A stretch of 64,000 bases of DNA from CAMLIZ01 sp040758375. Lineage in GTDB: Bacteria > Pseudomonadota > Gammaproteobacteria > Burkholderiales > Burkholderiaceae_C. This document shows positions 33,001-41,956 of this stretch, in pieces. Below the pieces are notes generated by a model that made no database searches, was not told the origin of the DNA, and saw only the letters and a program-made list of their open reading frames with translations. The number at the start of each line of letters is the position of its first letter. Positions within the stretch are counted from its first letter, which is position 1. Location of the stretch: NCBI GenBank assembly GCA_040758375.1, contig JBFLWE010000020.1, forward strand, positions 1 to 64,000, given 5' to 3'. A program made the translations under genes and the position numbers.

Positions 33001-34809
33001 ATGATTTCGCGGCTCGCCTCCCACGATGCACCTACCGGCCCCGACAGCGCTGCCGCGCTGTGGCGCGTGCCGGCGCTGGTGTTCGCGCTCACGCTGCTGG
33101 TCACCGGCTCGATGGCCATGTACCTGCTGCGCGCCATCGAACGCAGCGACGCCGGCAACTTCGCGCACGAAGTGGAGCGCACCGCGCAGGCCATGCAGGA
33201 ACGGCTGGACCTCACGCTCACGCTGCTGCGCGGTGCCGCCGGCCTGTTCACCGCGACCGAGCACGTGTCGCGCGAGGAGTTCCACCACTACGTGAGCCGC
33301 CTGCGCCTGGGCGAGCAGTACCACGGCATCCAGGGCATCGGCTACACCGTGCGGCTCGCACCCGAGGACGTGGCCGCGTTCGAGCAGCAGCAGCGCGACG
33401 CCGGGCTGCCGCAGTTCCGCGTCTGGCCCGACACCCCGCGCGACGAGTACCACAGCATCGTCTACCTCGAGCCGCAGGACGCGCGCAACCGGGCCGCCAT
33501 GGGCTACGACATGTTCACCCACCCGGTGCGCCGCGCGGCGATGGAAGCCGCGCGCGACAGCGGCCGCCCGCGCGCCACCGGCAAGGTGGTCCTGGTGCAG
33601 GAAATCCATGAGGACAAGCAGGCCGGCTTCCTGATCTACCTGCCCGTGTACGGCCCCGCGCACGACCCGGGCACCGTGCAGCAGCGCCGCCAGGCCCTGC
33701 GCGGCTTCGTCTACAGCCCGCTGCGCGTGGGCGACCTCCTGCGCGGCGTGCGCGGCTCGTCGCTGCAGCACCTGGACTACGCCCTTTACGACGGCGAAAC
33801 CGCCTCGCCCGGAACGCTGATGCGCCGCACCCACGACGACCCGCGCCGCACGGCGCGCTTTTTGGCACAGCGCACGCTGCAGGTGGCCGGGCGCAGCTGG
33901 CGCGTGGAGTTCAGCAGCCGGCCGGAATTCGAGGCCTTGTCGAGCCGGCGCTTCGCGCCCTGGGCCTTTGCCGCGTCGCTGGCCGCCAGCTTGCTGCTGG
34001 CCGGCATCACCAGCCTGCAGGTGCGCCGGCGCCACGCGGCCCAACAGCTCGCCCGGGCCGGCGCCCGCAACATTGCGCTGGTGCAGCAGCTGCGCCTGAA
34101 CGCCCGGCGCAAGGACGAATTCCTCGCGATGCTGGGCCACGAACTGCGCAACCCGCTGGCACCCATCGTCTCTTCGGTCGGCGCGCTCAAGCGCGGCGTG
34201 GCCACCGACCGCGCGCAGCGCCTGTACGAGATCATCGAGCGCCAGGCCCGCCAGCTCACCCACCTGGTCAACGACCTGCTGGAAGCCGGCCGCATCACCA
34301 CCGGCCGCATCATGATCCGCCCGCGCAGCATGGTGATCGACGAAGCCGTGCGCAACGCCACCGAGGCCCTGCAGGTGGAGCTGCAGCGCCGCGGCCAGCG
34401 CCTGCAGATCCAGCACCGCGGCACCCCGGCGCCGCTGCAGGCCGACCCCATACGCCTGGCGCAAGTGCTGGGCAACCTGTTGCACAACGCCAGCAAGTTC
34501 TCGCCCCACGGCGCCACGCTGGAACTGCACATCGACGAGCGCCCCGACCACCTGGTGCTGCAAGTGGCCGACCCCGGGCGCGGCATGAGCCCCGAGACGC
34601 AGGAGCAGGTGTTCGAGCTGTTCATGCAGGGCGACCGCCCGGAAGACATGACCCACGGCGGGCTGGGCATCGGCCTGGCCCTGGTGAAACACCTGGTCGA
34701 GCTGCACGGCGGACAGGTCACCGCGCACAGCGAGGGCCGCGGCCGCGGCTCGGTGTTCACGGTCACGCTGCCGCGCGAGCCTGGGCGGGGTGCTCAGGGC
34801 TCCCGCTAG
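33001..34809 (+). CDS. CHASE-domain membrane sensor histidine kinase
   Basis: A 602-residue kinase. One transmembrane helix lies near residues 22-42 and a second near 318-340. The periplasmic segment between is a CHASE domain (HYVSRLRLGEQYHGIQGIGYTVRL...FRVWP...YHSIVYLEP). The cytoplasmic part has H-box MLGHELRNPLAPIV, N-box LGNLLHNASKFSPHG, D-box VADPGRGMSPE and GGLGIGLALVKHLVELHGG. It has no receiver domain. CHASE domains sense small extracellular ligands. It ends 22 bases from the convergent BON-domain gene. No Shine-Dalgarno sequence is obvious at this ATG. Confidence 0.88.
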   Translation: MISRLASHDAPTGPDSAAALWRVPALVFALTLLVTGSMAMYLLRAIERSDAGNFAHEVERTAQAMQERLDLTLTLLRGAAGLFTATEHVSREEFHHYVSRLRLGEQYHGIQGIGYTVRLAPEDVAAFEQQQRDAGLPQFRVWPDTPRDEYHSIVYLEPQDARNRAAMGYDMFTHPVRRAAMEAARDSGRPRATGKVVLVQEIHEDKQAGFLIYLPVYGPAHDPGTVQQRRQALRGFVYSPLRVGDLLRGVRGSSLQHLDYALYDGETASPGTLMRRTHDDPRRTARFLAQRTLQVAGRSWRVEFSSRPEFEALSSRRFAPWAFAASLAASLLLAGITSLQVRRRHAAQQLARAGARNIALVQQLRLNARRKDEFLAMLGHELRNPLAPIVSSVGALKRGVATDRAQRLYEIIERQARQLTHLVNDLLEAGRITTGRIMIRPRSMVIDEAVRNATEALQVELQRRGQRLQIQHRGTPAPLQADPIRLAQVLGNLLHNASKFSPHGATLELHIDERPDHLVLQVADPGRGMSPETQEQVFELFMQGDRPEDMTHGGLGIGLALVKHLVELHGGQVTAHSEGRGRGSVFTVTLPREPGRGAQGSR

Positions 34810-34831
34810 CGCGCCGCGCTCCGGACGCGCG

Positions 34832-35221
34832 TCAGCCGCCGCTGCGGGTGTGGCTGCTGTCGTCGGGCTCCGGCGGCCCCACCTTGAGCAGATTGTTCAC
34901 ACAGGTGATGCCCTCGGTCTGCGCGGCCAGCTTGCCGGCGGTGGCGATCGCCTCGCTGCTCGACACGCCGCCCCACAGCATCGCCACGCCGCCGCTGACC
35001 TTGACCTTGACCTTTTCGCGAAACAGCGGCTTGGCGAACTGCAGCTTGGTCGCCAGCTTCATGGTCAAGGCCTCGTCGCGGAAGAAGCTCGGATCGCCCG
35101 GCTTGCACTCGGCCGGCGCCTTGGGCTGCGAAGGCGCCGGCTTGCGGCCCGCCGCGAGCACCGGCGCCAGCGCGGTGGCCACGAGCAAGAAGGCCGCAAG
35201 GGCGGCATGTCGGTGTTTCAT
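34832..35221 (-). CDS. Periplasmic BON-domain protein
   Basis: A 129-residue protein with a clear signal peptide (MKHRHAALAAFLLVATALAPVLAAG) and a single BON domain (about residues 50-115: ALTMKLATKLQFAKPLFREKVKVKVSGGVAMLWGGVSS...GITCVNNLLKVG). BON proteins associate with membranes and often respond to envelope or osmotic stress. It starts 23 bases after gyrB on the same strand, so it is probably a downstream passenger of the dnaA-dnaN-gyrB operon. Confidence 0.82.
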   Translation of the reverse strand: MKHRHAALAAFLLVATALAPVLAAGRKPAPSQPKAPAECKPGDPSFFRDEALTMKLATKLQFAKPLFREKVKVKVSGGVAMLWGGVSSSEAIATAGKLAAQTEGITCVNNLLKVGPPEPDDSSHTRSGG

Positions 35222-35244
35222 CGAGGTGATCCCAGAACCTGCGC

Positions 35245-37764
35245 TCACACGTCGATGTTCGCCGCCCTCAACGCGTTGGTTTCGATGAAATCCCGCCGCG
35301 GCTCCACCTCGTCGCCCATCAGCATCGTGAACACCCGGTCGGCCTCGATCGCGTCCTCGATCTGCACCTTCAGCAGCCGGCGCACGTTGGGGTCCATCGT
35401 GGTCTCCCACAGCTGCCCGGGGTTCATCTCGCCCAGGCCCTTGTAGCGCTGGCGGCCCACGCTGTTCTCGGCCTGGCCCATCAGCCATTGCATCGCGGCG
35501 CGGAAGTCGGACACCTTCTGCTCCTTCTGCTTCTCGCCTTCGCCCTTCTTGATCACGGCGTCGGCGCCCAGCAAGCCCTTGAAGGTCTTGCCCGCGGTAG
35601 AGAGCACTTCATAGTCGGCGCCGTGCACGAAGTCAGCGGTGATCACGCTGCTCTTGATGTTGCCGTGGTGGCGGCGGCTGATGCGCAGGATGTGCTTGTC
35701 CATGCGGCTGTCGAACTCGGCGGCCACCTCGGCGCCGTGCAGTGCGGCCTTGAGCGCCATCGCGCTCGTCTCGGCCTGCTCCAGCGTGTCGAGGTTGATC
35801 TCCACGCCAGTGGACAGCACGCGCAGCGCCTCGGCGTCCATCCAGTTCTGCAGCCGCGCGATCACGTTCTCGGCCAGCACGTACTGGCGCGCGAGCTGCT
35901 CGAAGGCCTCGCCCTTCAGCACGGCATTGCCCTCGAGGCCGGTGTGCAGCTCGGCATCGGCCAGCGCCACCTTGAGCATGAAGGCGTCGAGCTCGTGCGC
36001 GTCTTTCAGGTACTGCTCGTGCTTGCCCTGCTTCACCTTGTACAGCGGCGGCTGCGCGATGTAGATGTGGCCGCGCTCCACCAGCTCGGGCATCTGGCGG
36101 TAGAAGAACGTGAGCAGCAGCGTGCGGATGTGCGCGCCGTCCACGTCGGCGTCGGTCATGATGATGATGCGGTGATAGCGCAGCTTGTCGGCGTTGAAGT
36201 CTTCAGGGCCGATGCCGGTGCCCAAGGCGGTGATCAAGGTCACGATCTCGTTGCTGGACAGCAGCTTCTCGTAGCGCGCCTTCTCCACATTGAGGATCTT
36301 GCCGCGCAACGGCAGGATCGCCTGGAACTTGCGGTCGCGCCCCTGCTTGGCCGAGCCGCCGGCGGAGTCGCCCTCCACGATGTAGATCTCGCACAGCGCA
36401 GGATCCTTCTCCTGGCAGTCGGCCAGCTTGCCCGGCAGGCCCAGGCCGTCGAGCACGCCCTTGCGGCGCGTCATCTCGCGGGCCTTGCGCGCGGCCTCGC
36501 GCGCCCGCGCGGCCTCGACGATCTTGCCGCAGATGATCTTGGCGTCCAGCGGGTTCTCCAGCAGCCAGTCGGTGAGCTTGCTGGCCACCACGTCTTCCAC
36601 CGGGCCGCGCACTTCGCTGGAAACCAGCTTGTCTTTCGTCTGGCTGCTGAACTTGGGCTCTGGCACCTTCACGCTCACCACGCAGGCCAGGCCCTCGCGC
36701 ATGTCGTCGCCGGCGATCTCGACCTTGGCCTTCTTGGCCAGTTCGTTGTCCTCGATGTACTTGTTGATCACGCGCGTCATCGCCGCGCGCAGGCCGGTCA
36801 GGTGGGTGCCGCCGTCTCGCTGCGGGATGTTGTTGGTGAAGCAGAGCACGCTCTCGTTGTAGCCGTCGTTCCACTGCATCGCCACTTCGACGCCGATGCT
36901 GGTGTTCTGCTCGCTCATCTTGTCGCCGATGGCGTGGAACACGTTGGGGTGCAGCACCCGCTTGCCCTGGTTGATGAACTCGACGAAGCCCTTCACACCG
37001 CCGGCATAGGCGAAGTTGTCTTCCTTGGCGTTGCGTTCATCGACCAGCTTGATCTTCACGCCGTTGTTCAGGAAGGACAGCTCGCGCAGCCGCTTGGCCA
37101 GCACGTCGTAATGGAAGTCGATGTTGGAGAAGATCTCCTCGTCGGGCAGGAAGTGCACCTCGGTGCCGCGCTTTTCGGTTTCGCCAATGATCTTCATCGG
37201 GCTGATGTCGAAACCGTCGCGCTGCTCGATCACGCGGTCCTGCGGCACCCCCTTCTTGAACTCGATGAAGTGCACCTTGCCTTCGCGGCGCACCGTCAGG
37301 CGCAGCCACTTGCTCAGTGCGTTGACGCAGCTCACGCCCACGCCGTGCAGGCCGCCCGAGACCTTGTAGCTGTTCTGGTTGAACTTGCCCCCGGCGTGCA
37401 GCTCGGTCAGGGCGATCTCGGCGGCCGAGCGCTTGGGCTCGTGCTTGTCGTCCATCTTCACGCCGGTGGGGATGCCGCGGCCGTTGTCCACCACCGAGAT
37501 CGAGTTGTCGGTGTGGATGGTGACGATGATGTCGTCGCAGAAGCCGGCCAGCGCCTCGTCGATCGAGTTGTCCACCACCTCGAACACCAGGTGGTGCAGG
37601 CCGGTGCCGTCGCTCGTGTCGCCGATGTACATGCCGGGCCGCTTGCGCACGGCTTCCAGGCCTTCGAGGATCTGGATGCTGGCCTCGCCATAGGCGCCGT
37701 CGCCGGCAGGCAGCGGCACGGGGGCGGAGGCGGGAGCGGTCGGCGGGGGGATTTCTCGGGTCAT
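35245..37764 (-). CDS. gyrB: DNA gyrase subunit B
   Basis: An 839-residue ATPase subunit of DNA gyrase, which introduces negative supercoils with GyrA. The GHKL ATPase is at the N-terminus (GLEAVRKRPGMYIGDTSDGTGLHHLVFEVVDNSIDEAL; GLHGVGVSCVNALS). The TOPRIM domain follows (EIYIVEGDSAGGSAKQGRD; TDADVDGAHIRTLLLTFFYRQMPEL). The C-terminus is canonical (RYKGLGEMNPGQLWETTMDP; RRDFIETNALRAANIDV). It is third in the dnaA-dnaN-gyrB order, 67 bases after dnaN. Confidence 0.97.
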   Translation of the reverse strand: MTREIPPPTAPASAPVPLPAGDGAYGEASIQILEGLEAVRKRPGMYIGDTSDGTGLHHLVFEVVDNSIDEALAGFCDDIIVTIHTDNSISVVDNGRGIPTGVKMDDKHEPKRSAAEIALTELHAGGKFNQNSYKVSGGLHGVGVSCVNALSKWLRLTVRREGKVHFIEFKKGVPQDRVIEQRDGFDISPMKIIGETEKRGTEVHFLPDEEIFSNIDFHYDVLAKRLRELSFLNNGVKIKLVDERNAKEDNFAYAGGVKGFVEFINQGKRVLHPNVFHAIGDKMSEQNTSIGVEVAMQWNDGYNESVLCFTNNIPQRDGGTHLTGLRAAMTRVINKYIEDNELAKKAKVEIAGDDMREGLACVVSVKVPEPKFSSQTKDKLVSSEVRGPVEDVVASKLTDWLLENPLDAKIICGKIVEAARAREAARKAREMTRRKGVLDGLGLPGKLADCQEKDPALCEIYIVEGDSAGGSAKQGRDRKFQAILPLRGKILNVEKARYEKLLSSNEIVTLITALGTGIGPEDFNADKLRYHRIIIMTDADVDGAHIRTLLLTFFYRQMPELVERGHIYIAQPPLYKVKQGKHEQYLKDAHELDAFMLKVALADAELHTGLEGNAVLKGEAFEQLARQYVLAENVIARLQNWMDAEALRVLSTGVEINLDTLEQAETSAMALKAALHGAEVAAEFDSRMDKHILRISRRHHGNIKSSVITADFVHGADYEVLSTAGKTFKGLLGADAVIKKGEGEKQKEQKVSDFRAAMQWLMGQAENSVGRQRYKGLGEMNPGQLWETTMDPNVRRLLKVQIEDAIEADRVFTMLMGDEVEPRRDFIETNALRAANIDV

Positions 37765-37831
37765 CGGGGTCTTCTTAAAAGCGCTGAAGCGGGCACGGGG
37801 CCCGCTTGGTGAGTCAGTTCTGGCTGAATCC

Positions 37832-38938
37832 TCAGATTCGCATCGGCATCACGACGTACTTGAAGCCGGCCTGCTCGGGCACGGTGATCAGCGCGCTGGA
37901 GTTGGTGTCCTGCAGCTCCACCTTCACCATCTCCTGGCTCATGTTGGCCAGCGCGTCCATCAGGTAGGTCACGTTGAAGCCGATCTCGATGGCGTCGCCG
38001 TCGTAGTCGACTTCCAGCTCCTCCTTGGCTTCTTCCTGCTCGGCGTTGCTGGAGGCGATGCGCAGCACGCCGGGCTCGATGTTCAGGCGCACGCCCTTGA
38101 ACTTCTCGCTGGTGAGGATGGCCGCGCGCTGCAGGCTGGCCAGCAGCGGGGCGCGGCCCAGCGTGACGTGGTTGCGGTGGTTCTTGGGGATCACGCGGTT
38201 GTAGTCGGGGAACTTGCCTTCCACCAGTTTGGTCACGAACTCCATGCCCGAGAAGCTGAACTTGGCCTGGTTGCCGGCGAAGCGCATCTCGATGGGGGTG
38301 TCCTCGTCCTTCAGCAGGCGCTGCAGCTCCAGCACCGTCTTGCGCGGCAGGATCACCTCCTGCTTGGGGATCTCGACCTCCAGCGTGGCCTGCGCCAGCG
38401 CCAGGCGGTGGCCGTCGGTGGCCACCAGCGTGAGCGTCCTGCCCTCGGCGACGAACAGGATGCCGTTGAGGTAGTAGCGGATGTCGTGCACCGCCATCGC
38501 AAAGTGCACCTGGTTGATCAGGCCCTTCAGCGTCTTCTGCGGCACGCTGAAAGCCGGACCGAAATCGACCGCCTCGTTGACCAGCGGAAAGTCGTCGGCC
38601 GGCAGCGTTTGCAGCGTGAAGCGGCTCTTGCCGCCTTGCAGCGTGAGCTTGTTCTGTGCCGCGGTGAGGGTCACCGTCTGGTCGGCCGGCAGCATGCGCA
38701 GGATGTCGATCAGCTTGCGCGCACCCACCGTGGTGGCCAGGTTGCCGGCGTCGCCGCCCAGCTCGGCGCTGGTGCGCACCTGGATCTCCAGGTCGCTGGT
38801 GGTGAACTCCACGTTGGCGCCGCTCTTGCGCATCAGCACGTTGGCCAGGATCGGCAGCGTGTGGCGGCGCTCCACGATGCCGGCCACCGCCTGCAGGGCG
38901 CCCAGCAATTTTTCCTGCGGAGCTTTCAGAACAATCAT
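37832..38938 (-). CDS. dnaN: DNA polymerase III sliding clamp (beta subunit)
   Basis: A 368-residue clamp, the normal length. It forms the ring that tethers polymerase III to DNA. The N-terminus MIVLKAPQEKLLGALQAVAGIVERRHTLPIL and the C-terminus ALITVPEQAGFKYVVMPMRI are canonical, and three topologically similar ~120-residue domains can be traced. It is separated from dnaA by a 307-base spacer that carries DnaA-box-like sequences. Confidence 0.97.
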   Translation of the reverse strand: MIVLKAPQEKLLGALQAVAGIVERRHTLPILANVLMRKSGANVEFTTSDLEIQVRTSAELGGDAGNLATTVGARKLIDILRMLPADQTVTLTAAQNKLTLQGGKSRFTLQTLPADDFPLVNEAVDFGPAFSVPQKTLKGLINQVHFAMAVHDIRYYLNGILFVAEGRTLTLVATDGHRLALAQATLEVEIPKQEVILPRKTVLELQRLLKDEDTPIEMRFAGNQAKFSFSGMEFVTKLVEGKFPDYNRVIPKNHRNHVTLGRAPLLASLQRAAILTSEKFKGVRLNIEPGVLRIASSNAEQEEAKEELEVDYDGDAIEIGFNVTYLMDALANMSQEMVKVELQDTNSSALITVPEQAGFKYVVMPMRI

Positions 38939-39245
38939 GTCTTCCTCTTTAACTGGTCGTTCTAGTAGAGCCCGCCACGGGCTGTGGAGAACGCTATTTT
39001 CACCTGATCCGGCAACGGTTTACGACGGCATGAACCCTGTGGGCCGCAGCCCGGTTTGCAGGCTGGGAAAGGAACAACAACTTCAAGAGTGGCGCCCGCC
39101 CTGTGGATGACCGGCGACTTGCTCGAAAGTTGTCCCCAACCTTGTTTCTTGACAGAGCACATCCGTTCGTGATTCTGACTGGAGCCCCTCTCGGAGGGGG
39201 GCGGAACGAGCGAAAGGTGGGCCCGAAGGGCTGAGGGCATCGCCC
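38939..39245. other. dnaA-dnaN intergenic region, candidate part of oriC
   Basis: A gene-free 307-base spacer. DnaA-box-like sequences, each one mismatch from TTATCCACA on the minus strand, occur at 38,984-38,992 and 39,102-39,110; a weaker one (TTGTCCCCA) lies at 39,130-39,138. Near 39,190 is a GC-rich CCCCTCTCGGAGGGG hairpin. Nothing coding is seen. It may also hold a dnaN promoter. Confidence 0.5.
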
Positions 39246-40706
39246 TCAGCCCTTGAGCGTCTGCTCGAGAACGTGCAGCTGCTGATTCAGCTCGGTGTTC
39301 TTCGTGCGTTCGCTGCCGATCTTGCGCACGGCGTGCAGCACCGTGGTGTGGTCGCGGCCGCCGAACAGCTCGCCGATCTCGGGCAGGCTCTTTTGCGTCA
39401 GCTCCTTGGCCAGGTACATCGCGATCTGTCGCGGCCGGGCGATCGAGGCTGGCCGCTTCTTGCTGTACATGTCGGCGATCTTGATCTTGTAGAAGTCGGC
39501 CACCGTCTTCTGGATGTTTTCCACCGAGATCTGCCGGTTCTGGATAGACAGCAGGTCTTTCAGCGCCTCGCGCGCCAGCGCGATGTTGATGTCCTTCTGG
39601 CTGAAGCGGCTGTAGGCCAGCACCTTGCGCAGCGCGCCTTCGAGCTCGCGCACGTTGGCGCGCACGTTCTTGGCGATGAAGAAGGCCACGTCCTCCGGCA
39701 TCGGCGTGCCCTCGGCCTCGGCCTTGCGGATCAGGATGGCCACCCGCATCTCCAGCTCCGGCGGCTCGATGGCCACGGTGAGGCCGGCGTCGAAGCGGCT
39801 GGTCAGGCGCTCGTCGATGTCCACCAACCCCTTGGGGTAGGTGTCGCTGGTCATGATGATGTGGGCCTTCTTGGCCACCAGCGCCTCGAAGGCGTTGAAG
39901 AACTCCTCCTGCGTGCGGTCCTTGCCGGCGAAGAACTGCACGTCGTCGATCAGCAGCAGATCCAGACTGTGGTACTTGGCCTTCAGCTCGTCGAAGGTCT
40001 TGCGCTGGTAGTTCTTGACCACATCGGAAATGAACTGCTCGGCATGCAGGTAGAGGATGCGCGCGTCGGGCTTGTCCTTCAGCAGCGCGTTGCCCACGGC
40101 ATGGATCAGGTGCGTCTTGCCCAGGCCCACGCCGCCGTAGATGAACAGGGGGTTGTACATCTGGCCCGGGGCTCCGGCCACGTGCAGCGCCGCGGTGCGC
40201 GCCATCTGGTTGGCGCGGCCGGGCACCAGGGTGTCAAAGGTCAGCCCGGCGTTCAGCCGGTGGCGCGAGGCGGCCGCAGGGGCCGCACCCGAGGGCATGG
40301 TGATGCTGCTGTCGTTGGCCGGCGCGCCCGCCAGCGCCGGCGTCGCGCGCTGCAGCACCTGGCCCACGCCGACCGGCTGGGTGGCCTTCAGCGGTGCGCT
40401 GTGCATCACCACACCATTGGCGCGCAGCGGCATCTCACGCGCGGGCTCGCGCGGCGCCAGCGCCAGCTCCAGCCGCACCGGCTTGCCGGCCAGCTCGGTC
40501 AACACCGACTCGATGCGCGGCGCGTACTGCGTGCGAATCCAGTCCAGCTTGAAGCGGTTGGGCACGCGCACCGACACCACGGCGCCGTCGCTGCCCTCGT
40601 CGGTGATGTCGGCCGGCGGCAGCGGGCGGATCCAGGTGTTGAACTGTTGTTCGGGCAGCTCGGCGGCCAAGCGTTCGCAGCCGCGCTGCCAGAGATCTGC
40701 GCTCAT
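39246..40706 (-). CDS. dnaA: Chromosomal replication initiator DnaA
   Basis: A 486-residue initiator that binds DnaA boxes and melts the origin. Domain I starts MSADLWQRGCERLAAELPEQQ, and a variable linker follows. The domain III AAA+ Walker A is GGVGLGKTHL, Walker B LLLIDDVQFF and sensor region DERLTSRFDAGL. Domain IV carries the DNA-binding signature GGRDHTTVLHAVRKI. The ATG at 40,706 is chosen although the frame stays open upstream to 41,237: the upstream part crosses rpmH/rnpA and lacks DnaA similarity. A TACAAT -10-like element lies 30 bases upstream and a perfect DnaA box about 60 bases upstream, suggesting autoregulation. Confidence 0.97.
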   Translation of the reverse strand: MSADLWQRGCERLAAELPEQQFNTWIRPLPPADITDEGSDGAVVSVRVPNRFKLDWIRTQYAPRIESVLTELAGKPVRLELALAPREPAREMPLRANGVVMHSAPLKATQPVGVGQVLQRATPALAGAPANDSSITMPSGAAPAAASRHRLNAGLTFDTLVPGRANQMARTAALHVAGAPGQMYNPLFIYGGVGLGKTHLIHAVGNALLKDKPDARILYLHAEQFISDVVKNYQRKTFDELKAKYHSLDLLLIDDVQFFAGKDRTQEEFFNAFEALVAKKAHIIMTSDTYPKGLVDIDERLTSRFDAGLTVAIEPPELEMRVAILIRKAEAEGTPMPEDVAFFIAKNVRANVRELEGALRKVLAYSRFSQKDINIALAREALKDLLSIQNRQISVENIQKTVADFYKIKIADMYSKKRPASIARPRQIAMYLAKELTQKSLPEIGELFGGRDHTTVLHAVRKIGSERTKNTELNQQLHVLEQTLKG

Positions 40707-40886
40707 TGTGGATAGCTTGTTTTGGAGCGGCCGGATTGTACGGGCCCCCTCGTCCGGCCAGCGGTGGTTATCCACAGTTTTCAGACCCGGGTCAATCCCC
40801 GCGCAGAGGCTCGGTTTGCGGTGCAAGTCTTTGACCGGAAAGGCACTTTTTGGTGTAATAGTGGGTTTCCCGGACGCACAACCATC
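40707..40886. other. dnaA-rpmH divergent intergenic region, candidate oriC segment
   Basis: A 180-base divergent spacer with a perfect DnaA box TTATCCACA at 40,768-40,776 and a one-mismatch box (CTATCCACA, minus strand) at 40,707-40,715 touching the dnaA start codon. It also contains the rpmH promoter and a TACAAT element on the minus strand (40,735-40,740). This is a usual place for an origin or for DnaA autoregulation. Confidence 0.55.
40831..40859 (+). promoter_or_regulatory. rpmH promoter
   Basis: TTGACC at 40,831-40,836 and TGTAAT at 40,854-40,859 with the optimal 17-base spacer, 27 bases before the rpmH ATG. This is one of the best sigma-70 matches in the window. Confidence 0.65.
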
Positions 40887-41021
40887 ATGAAGCGCACCTA
40901 CCAAGCCTCCAAAGTCCGCCGCGCCCGCACCCACGGTTTTCTGGTCCGCATGAAGACCCGTGGCGGCCGCGCCGTGATCAACGCCCGCCGCGCCAAGGGC
41001 CGCAAGCGCCTTTCCGTCTAA
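40887..41021 (+). CDS. rpmH: 50S ribosomal protein L34
   Basis: A 44-residue, very basic protein beginning MKRTYQASKVRRARTHGF and ending AKGRKRLSV, a full match to the L34 family. It is a structural protein of the large ribosomal subunit. It heads the rpmH-rnpA-yidD-yidC-mnmE order that flanks dnaA in most bacteria. Confidence 0.98.
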   Translation: MKRTYQASKVRRARTHGFLVRMKTRGGRAVINARRAKGRKRLSV

Positions 41022-41081
41022 GTCGTGCCTGTGGTGGCCGGATGATCGGCCGTCCAGACCCGTCGCCTCGACGCAGCCTCC

Positions 41082-41582
41082 GTGTCTGCGGCCCCGGTGC
41101 GCAAGCTGACGCAGACCGTCGACTTCGAACGCGTGCTCGCCGCGCCCACCCGGGCGCGCAGCCCGCATTTCGCCGTTCATCATTTGGCGGCCGCGCCGCA
41201 GCCGCGGCGAGCCGGCGTGCCGGCGCCCGGCTCGCAACCGTCTTCCGGGCCGCTTGTCCTCGAGTTGTCCACGGCTGGTGCACCAGCGCCGGGCGAACCT
41301 GTGGATAAGTCTTCTGCACCGGCCTCGTCAGCCCCTGCGGGGTGGTGGCTGGGCACCGTGGTGCCCAAGCGGCACGCCAAGCGTGCCGTGACCCGCGCGC
41401 TGCTCAAGCGCCAGATGCGCGTGGCGGTGGAGCGCCACGCGCATCACCTGCCAGCCGGCTTGTGGGTGCTGCGCCTGCGCAGCCCGTTCGACCGCCAGCA
41501 GTTCCCCAGTGCCGCGTCCGATGCCTTGCGTGCTGCCGTGCGTGCCGAGCTCGACGCGGTGCTGCAGCGGGCCGCGCGCTAG
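41082..41582 (+). CDS. rnpA: Ribonuclease P protein component, with internal insertion
   Basis: A 166-residue protein, longer than the usual ~120. It is the protein partner of the RNase P RNA in tRNA 5' maturation. The N-terminus (RKLTQTVDFERVLAAPTRARSPHFAVHHL) and the conserved RNR-type core (GTVVPKRHAKRAVTRALLKRQMR) are normal. They are separated by a Pro/Ala/Ser-rich insertion (about residues 37-86) that contains two DnaA-box-like DNA sequences, one perfect. Start GTG at 41,082. Confidence 0.9.
   Translation: MSAAPVRKLTQTVDFERVLAAPTRARSPHFAVHHLAAAPQPRRAGVPAPGSQPSSGPLVLELSTAGAPAPGEPVDKSSAPASSAPAGWWLGTVVPKRHAKRAVTRALLKRQMRVAVERHAHHLPAGLWVLRLRSPFDRQQFPSAASDALRAAVRAELDAVLQRAAR
41300..41308 (-). 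other. Perfect DnaA box inside rnpA
   Basis: TGTGGATAA, the complement of TTATCCACA, lies within the insertion region of rnpA. A two-mismatch relative (TTGTCCACG) is at 41,265-41,273. Chance occurrence is possible, but such AT-rich nonamers are uncommon in DNA this GC-rich. Confidence 0.5.
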
Positions 41583-41602
41583 AGGCGCGCCGCCCTTCGC
41601 CG

Positions 41603-41956
41603 ATGAACGCGCCTCAGACGCTGTTCCGCCTGCCGCTGCGACGCTGGCCCCAGCAGGGCTTGATCGGGCTGGTGCGTTTTTACCGCTACTTCCTGAGTCC
41701 TTGGCTGGGCAGCGCCTGCCGCTTCGAGCCGACCTGCTCGGCGTATGCGCTGCAGGCCTTGCAGCGCCACGGAGCGGCCGCCGGCAGCGCACTGGCGGCT
41801 CGCCGCCTTTTGCGTTGCCATCCCTGGTGCGCTGGCGGGCACGATCCGGTGCCAGCGCAGGCGCCACGCCTATTCACTCGGTGGCAGGCCCACCCTGAAG
41901 ACACACCTCAGGACGCCGGCCCCGATTCCACAGCTTCTACTTCGACTTCGCCATGA
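41603..41956 (+). CDS. yidD: Membrane protein insertion efficiency factor YidD
   Basis: A 117-residue protein. The family core is complete: GLVRFYRYFLSPWLGSACRF, then EPTCSAYALQALQRHG and CHPWCAGGHDPVP. An amphipathic N-terminal region associates with the inner membrane, where YidD assists insertion by YidC. A Pro/Asp/Ser/Thr-rich tail of about 30 residues extends beyond the usual end and overlaps yidC (ATGA at 41,953), giving tight coupling. Confidence 0.92.
   Translation: MNAPQTLFRLPLRRWPQQGLIGLVRFYRYFLSPWLGSACRFEPTCSAYALQALQRHGAAAGSALAARRLLRCHPWCAGGHDPVPAQAPRLFTRWQAHPEDTPQDAGPDSTASTSTSP

Noticed and set aside
40707..41237. Upstream extension of the dnaA reading frame
   Set aside because: The extra codons run across rpmH and rnpA and show no DnaA similarity; the normal DnaA N-terminus begins at 40,706.
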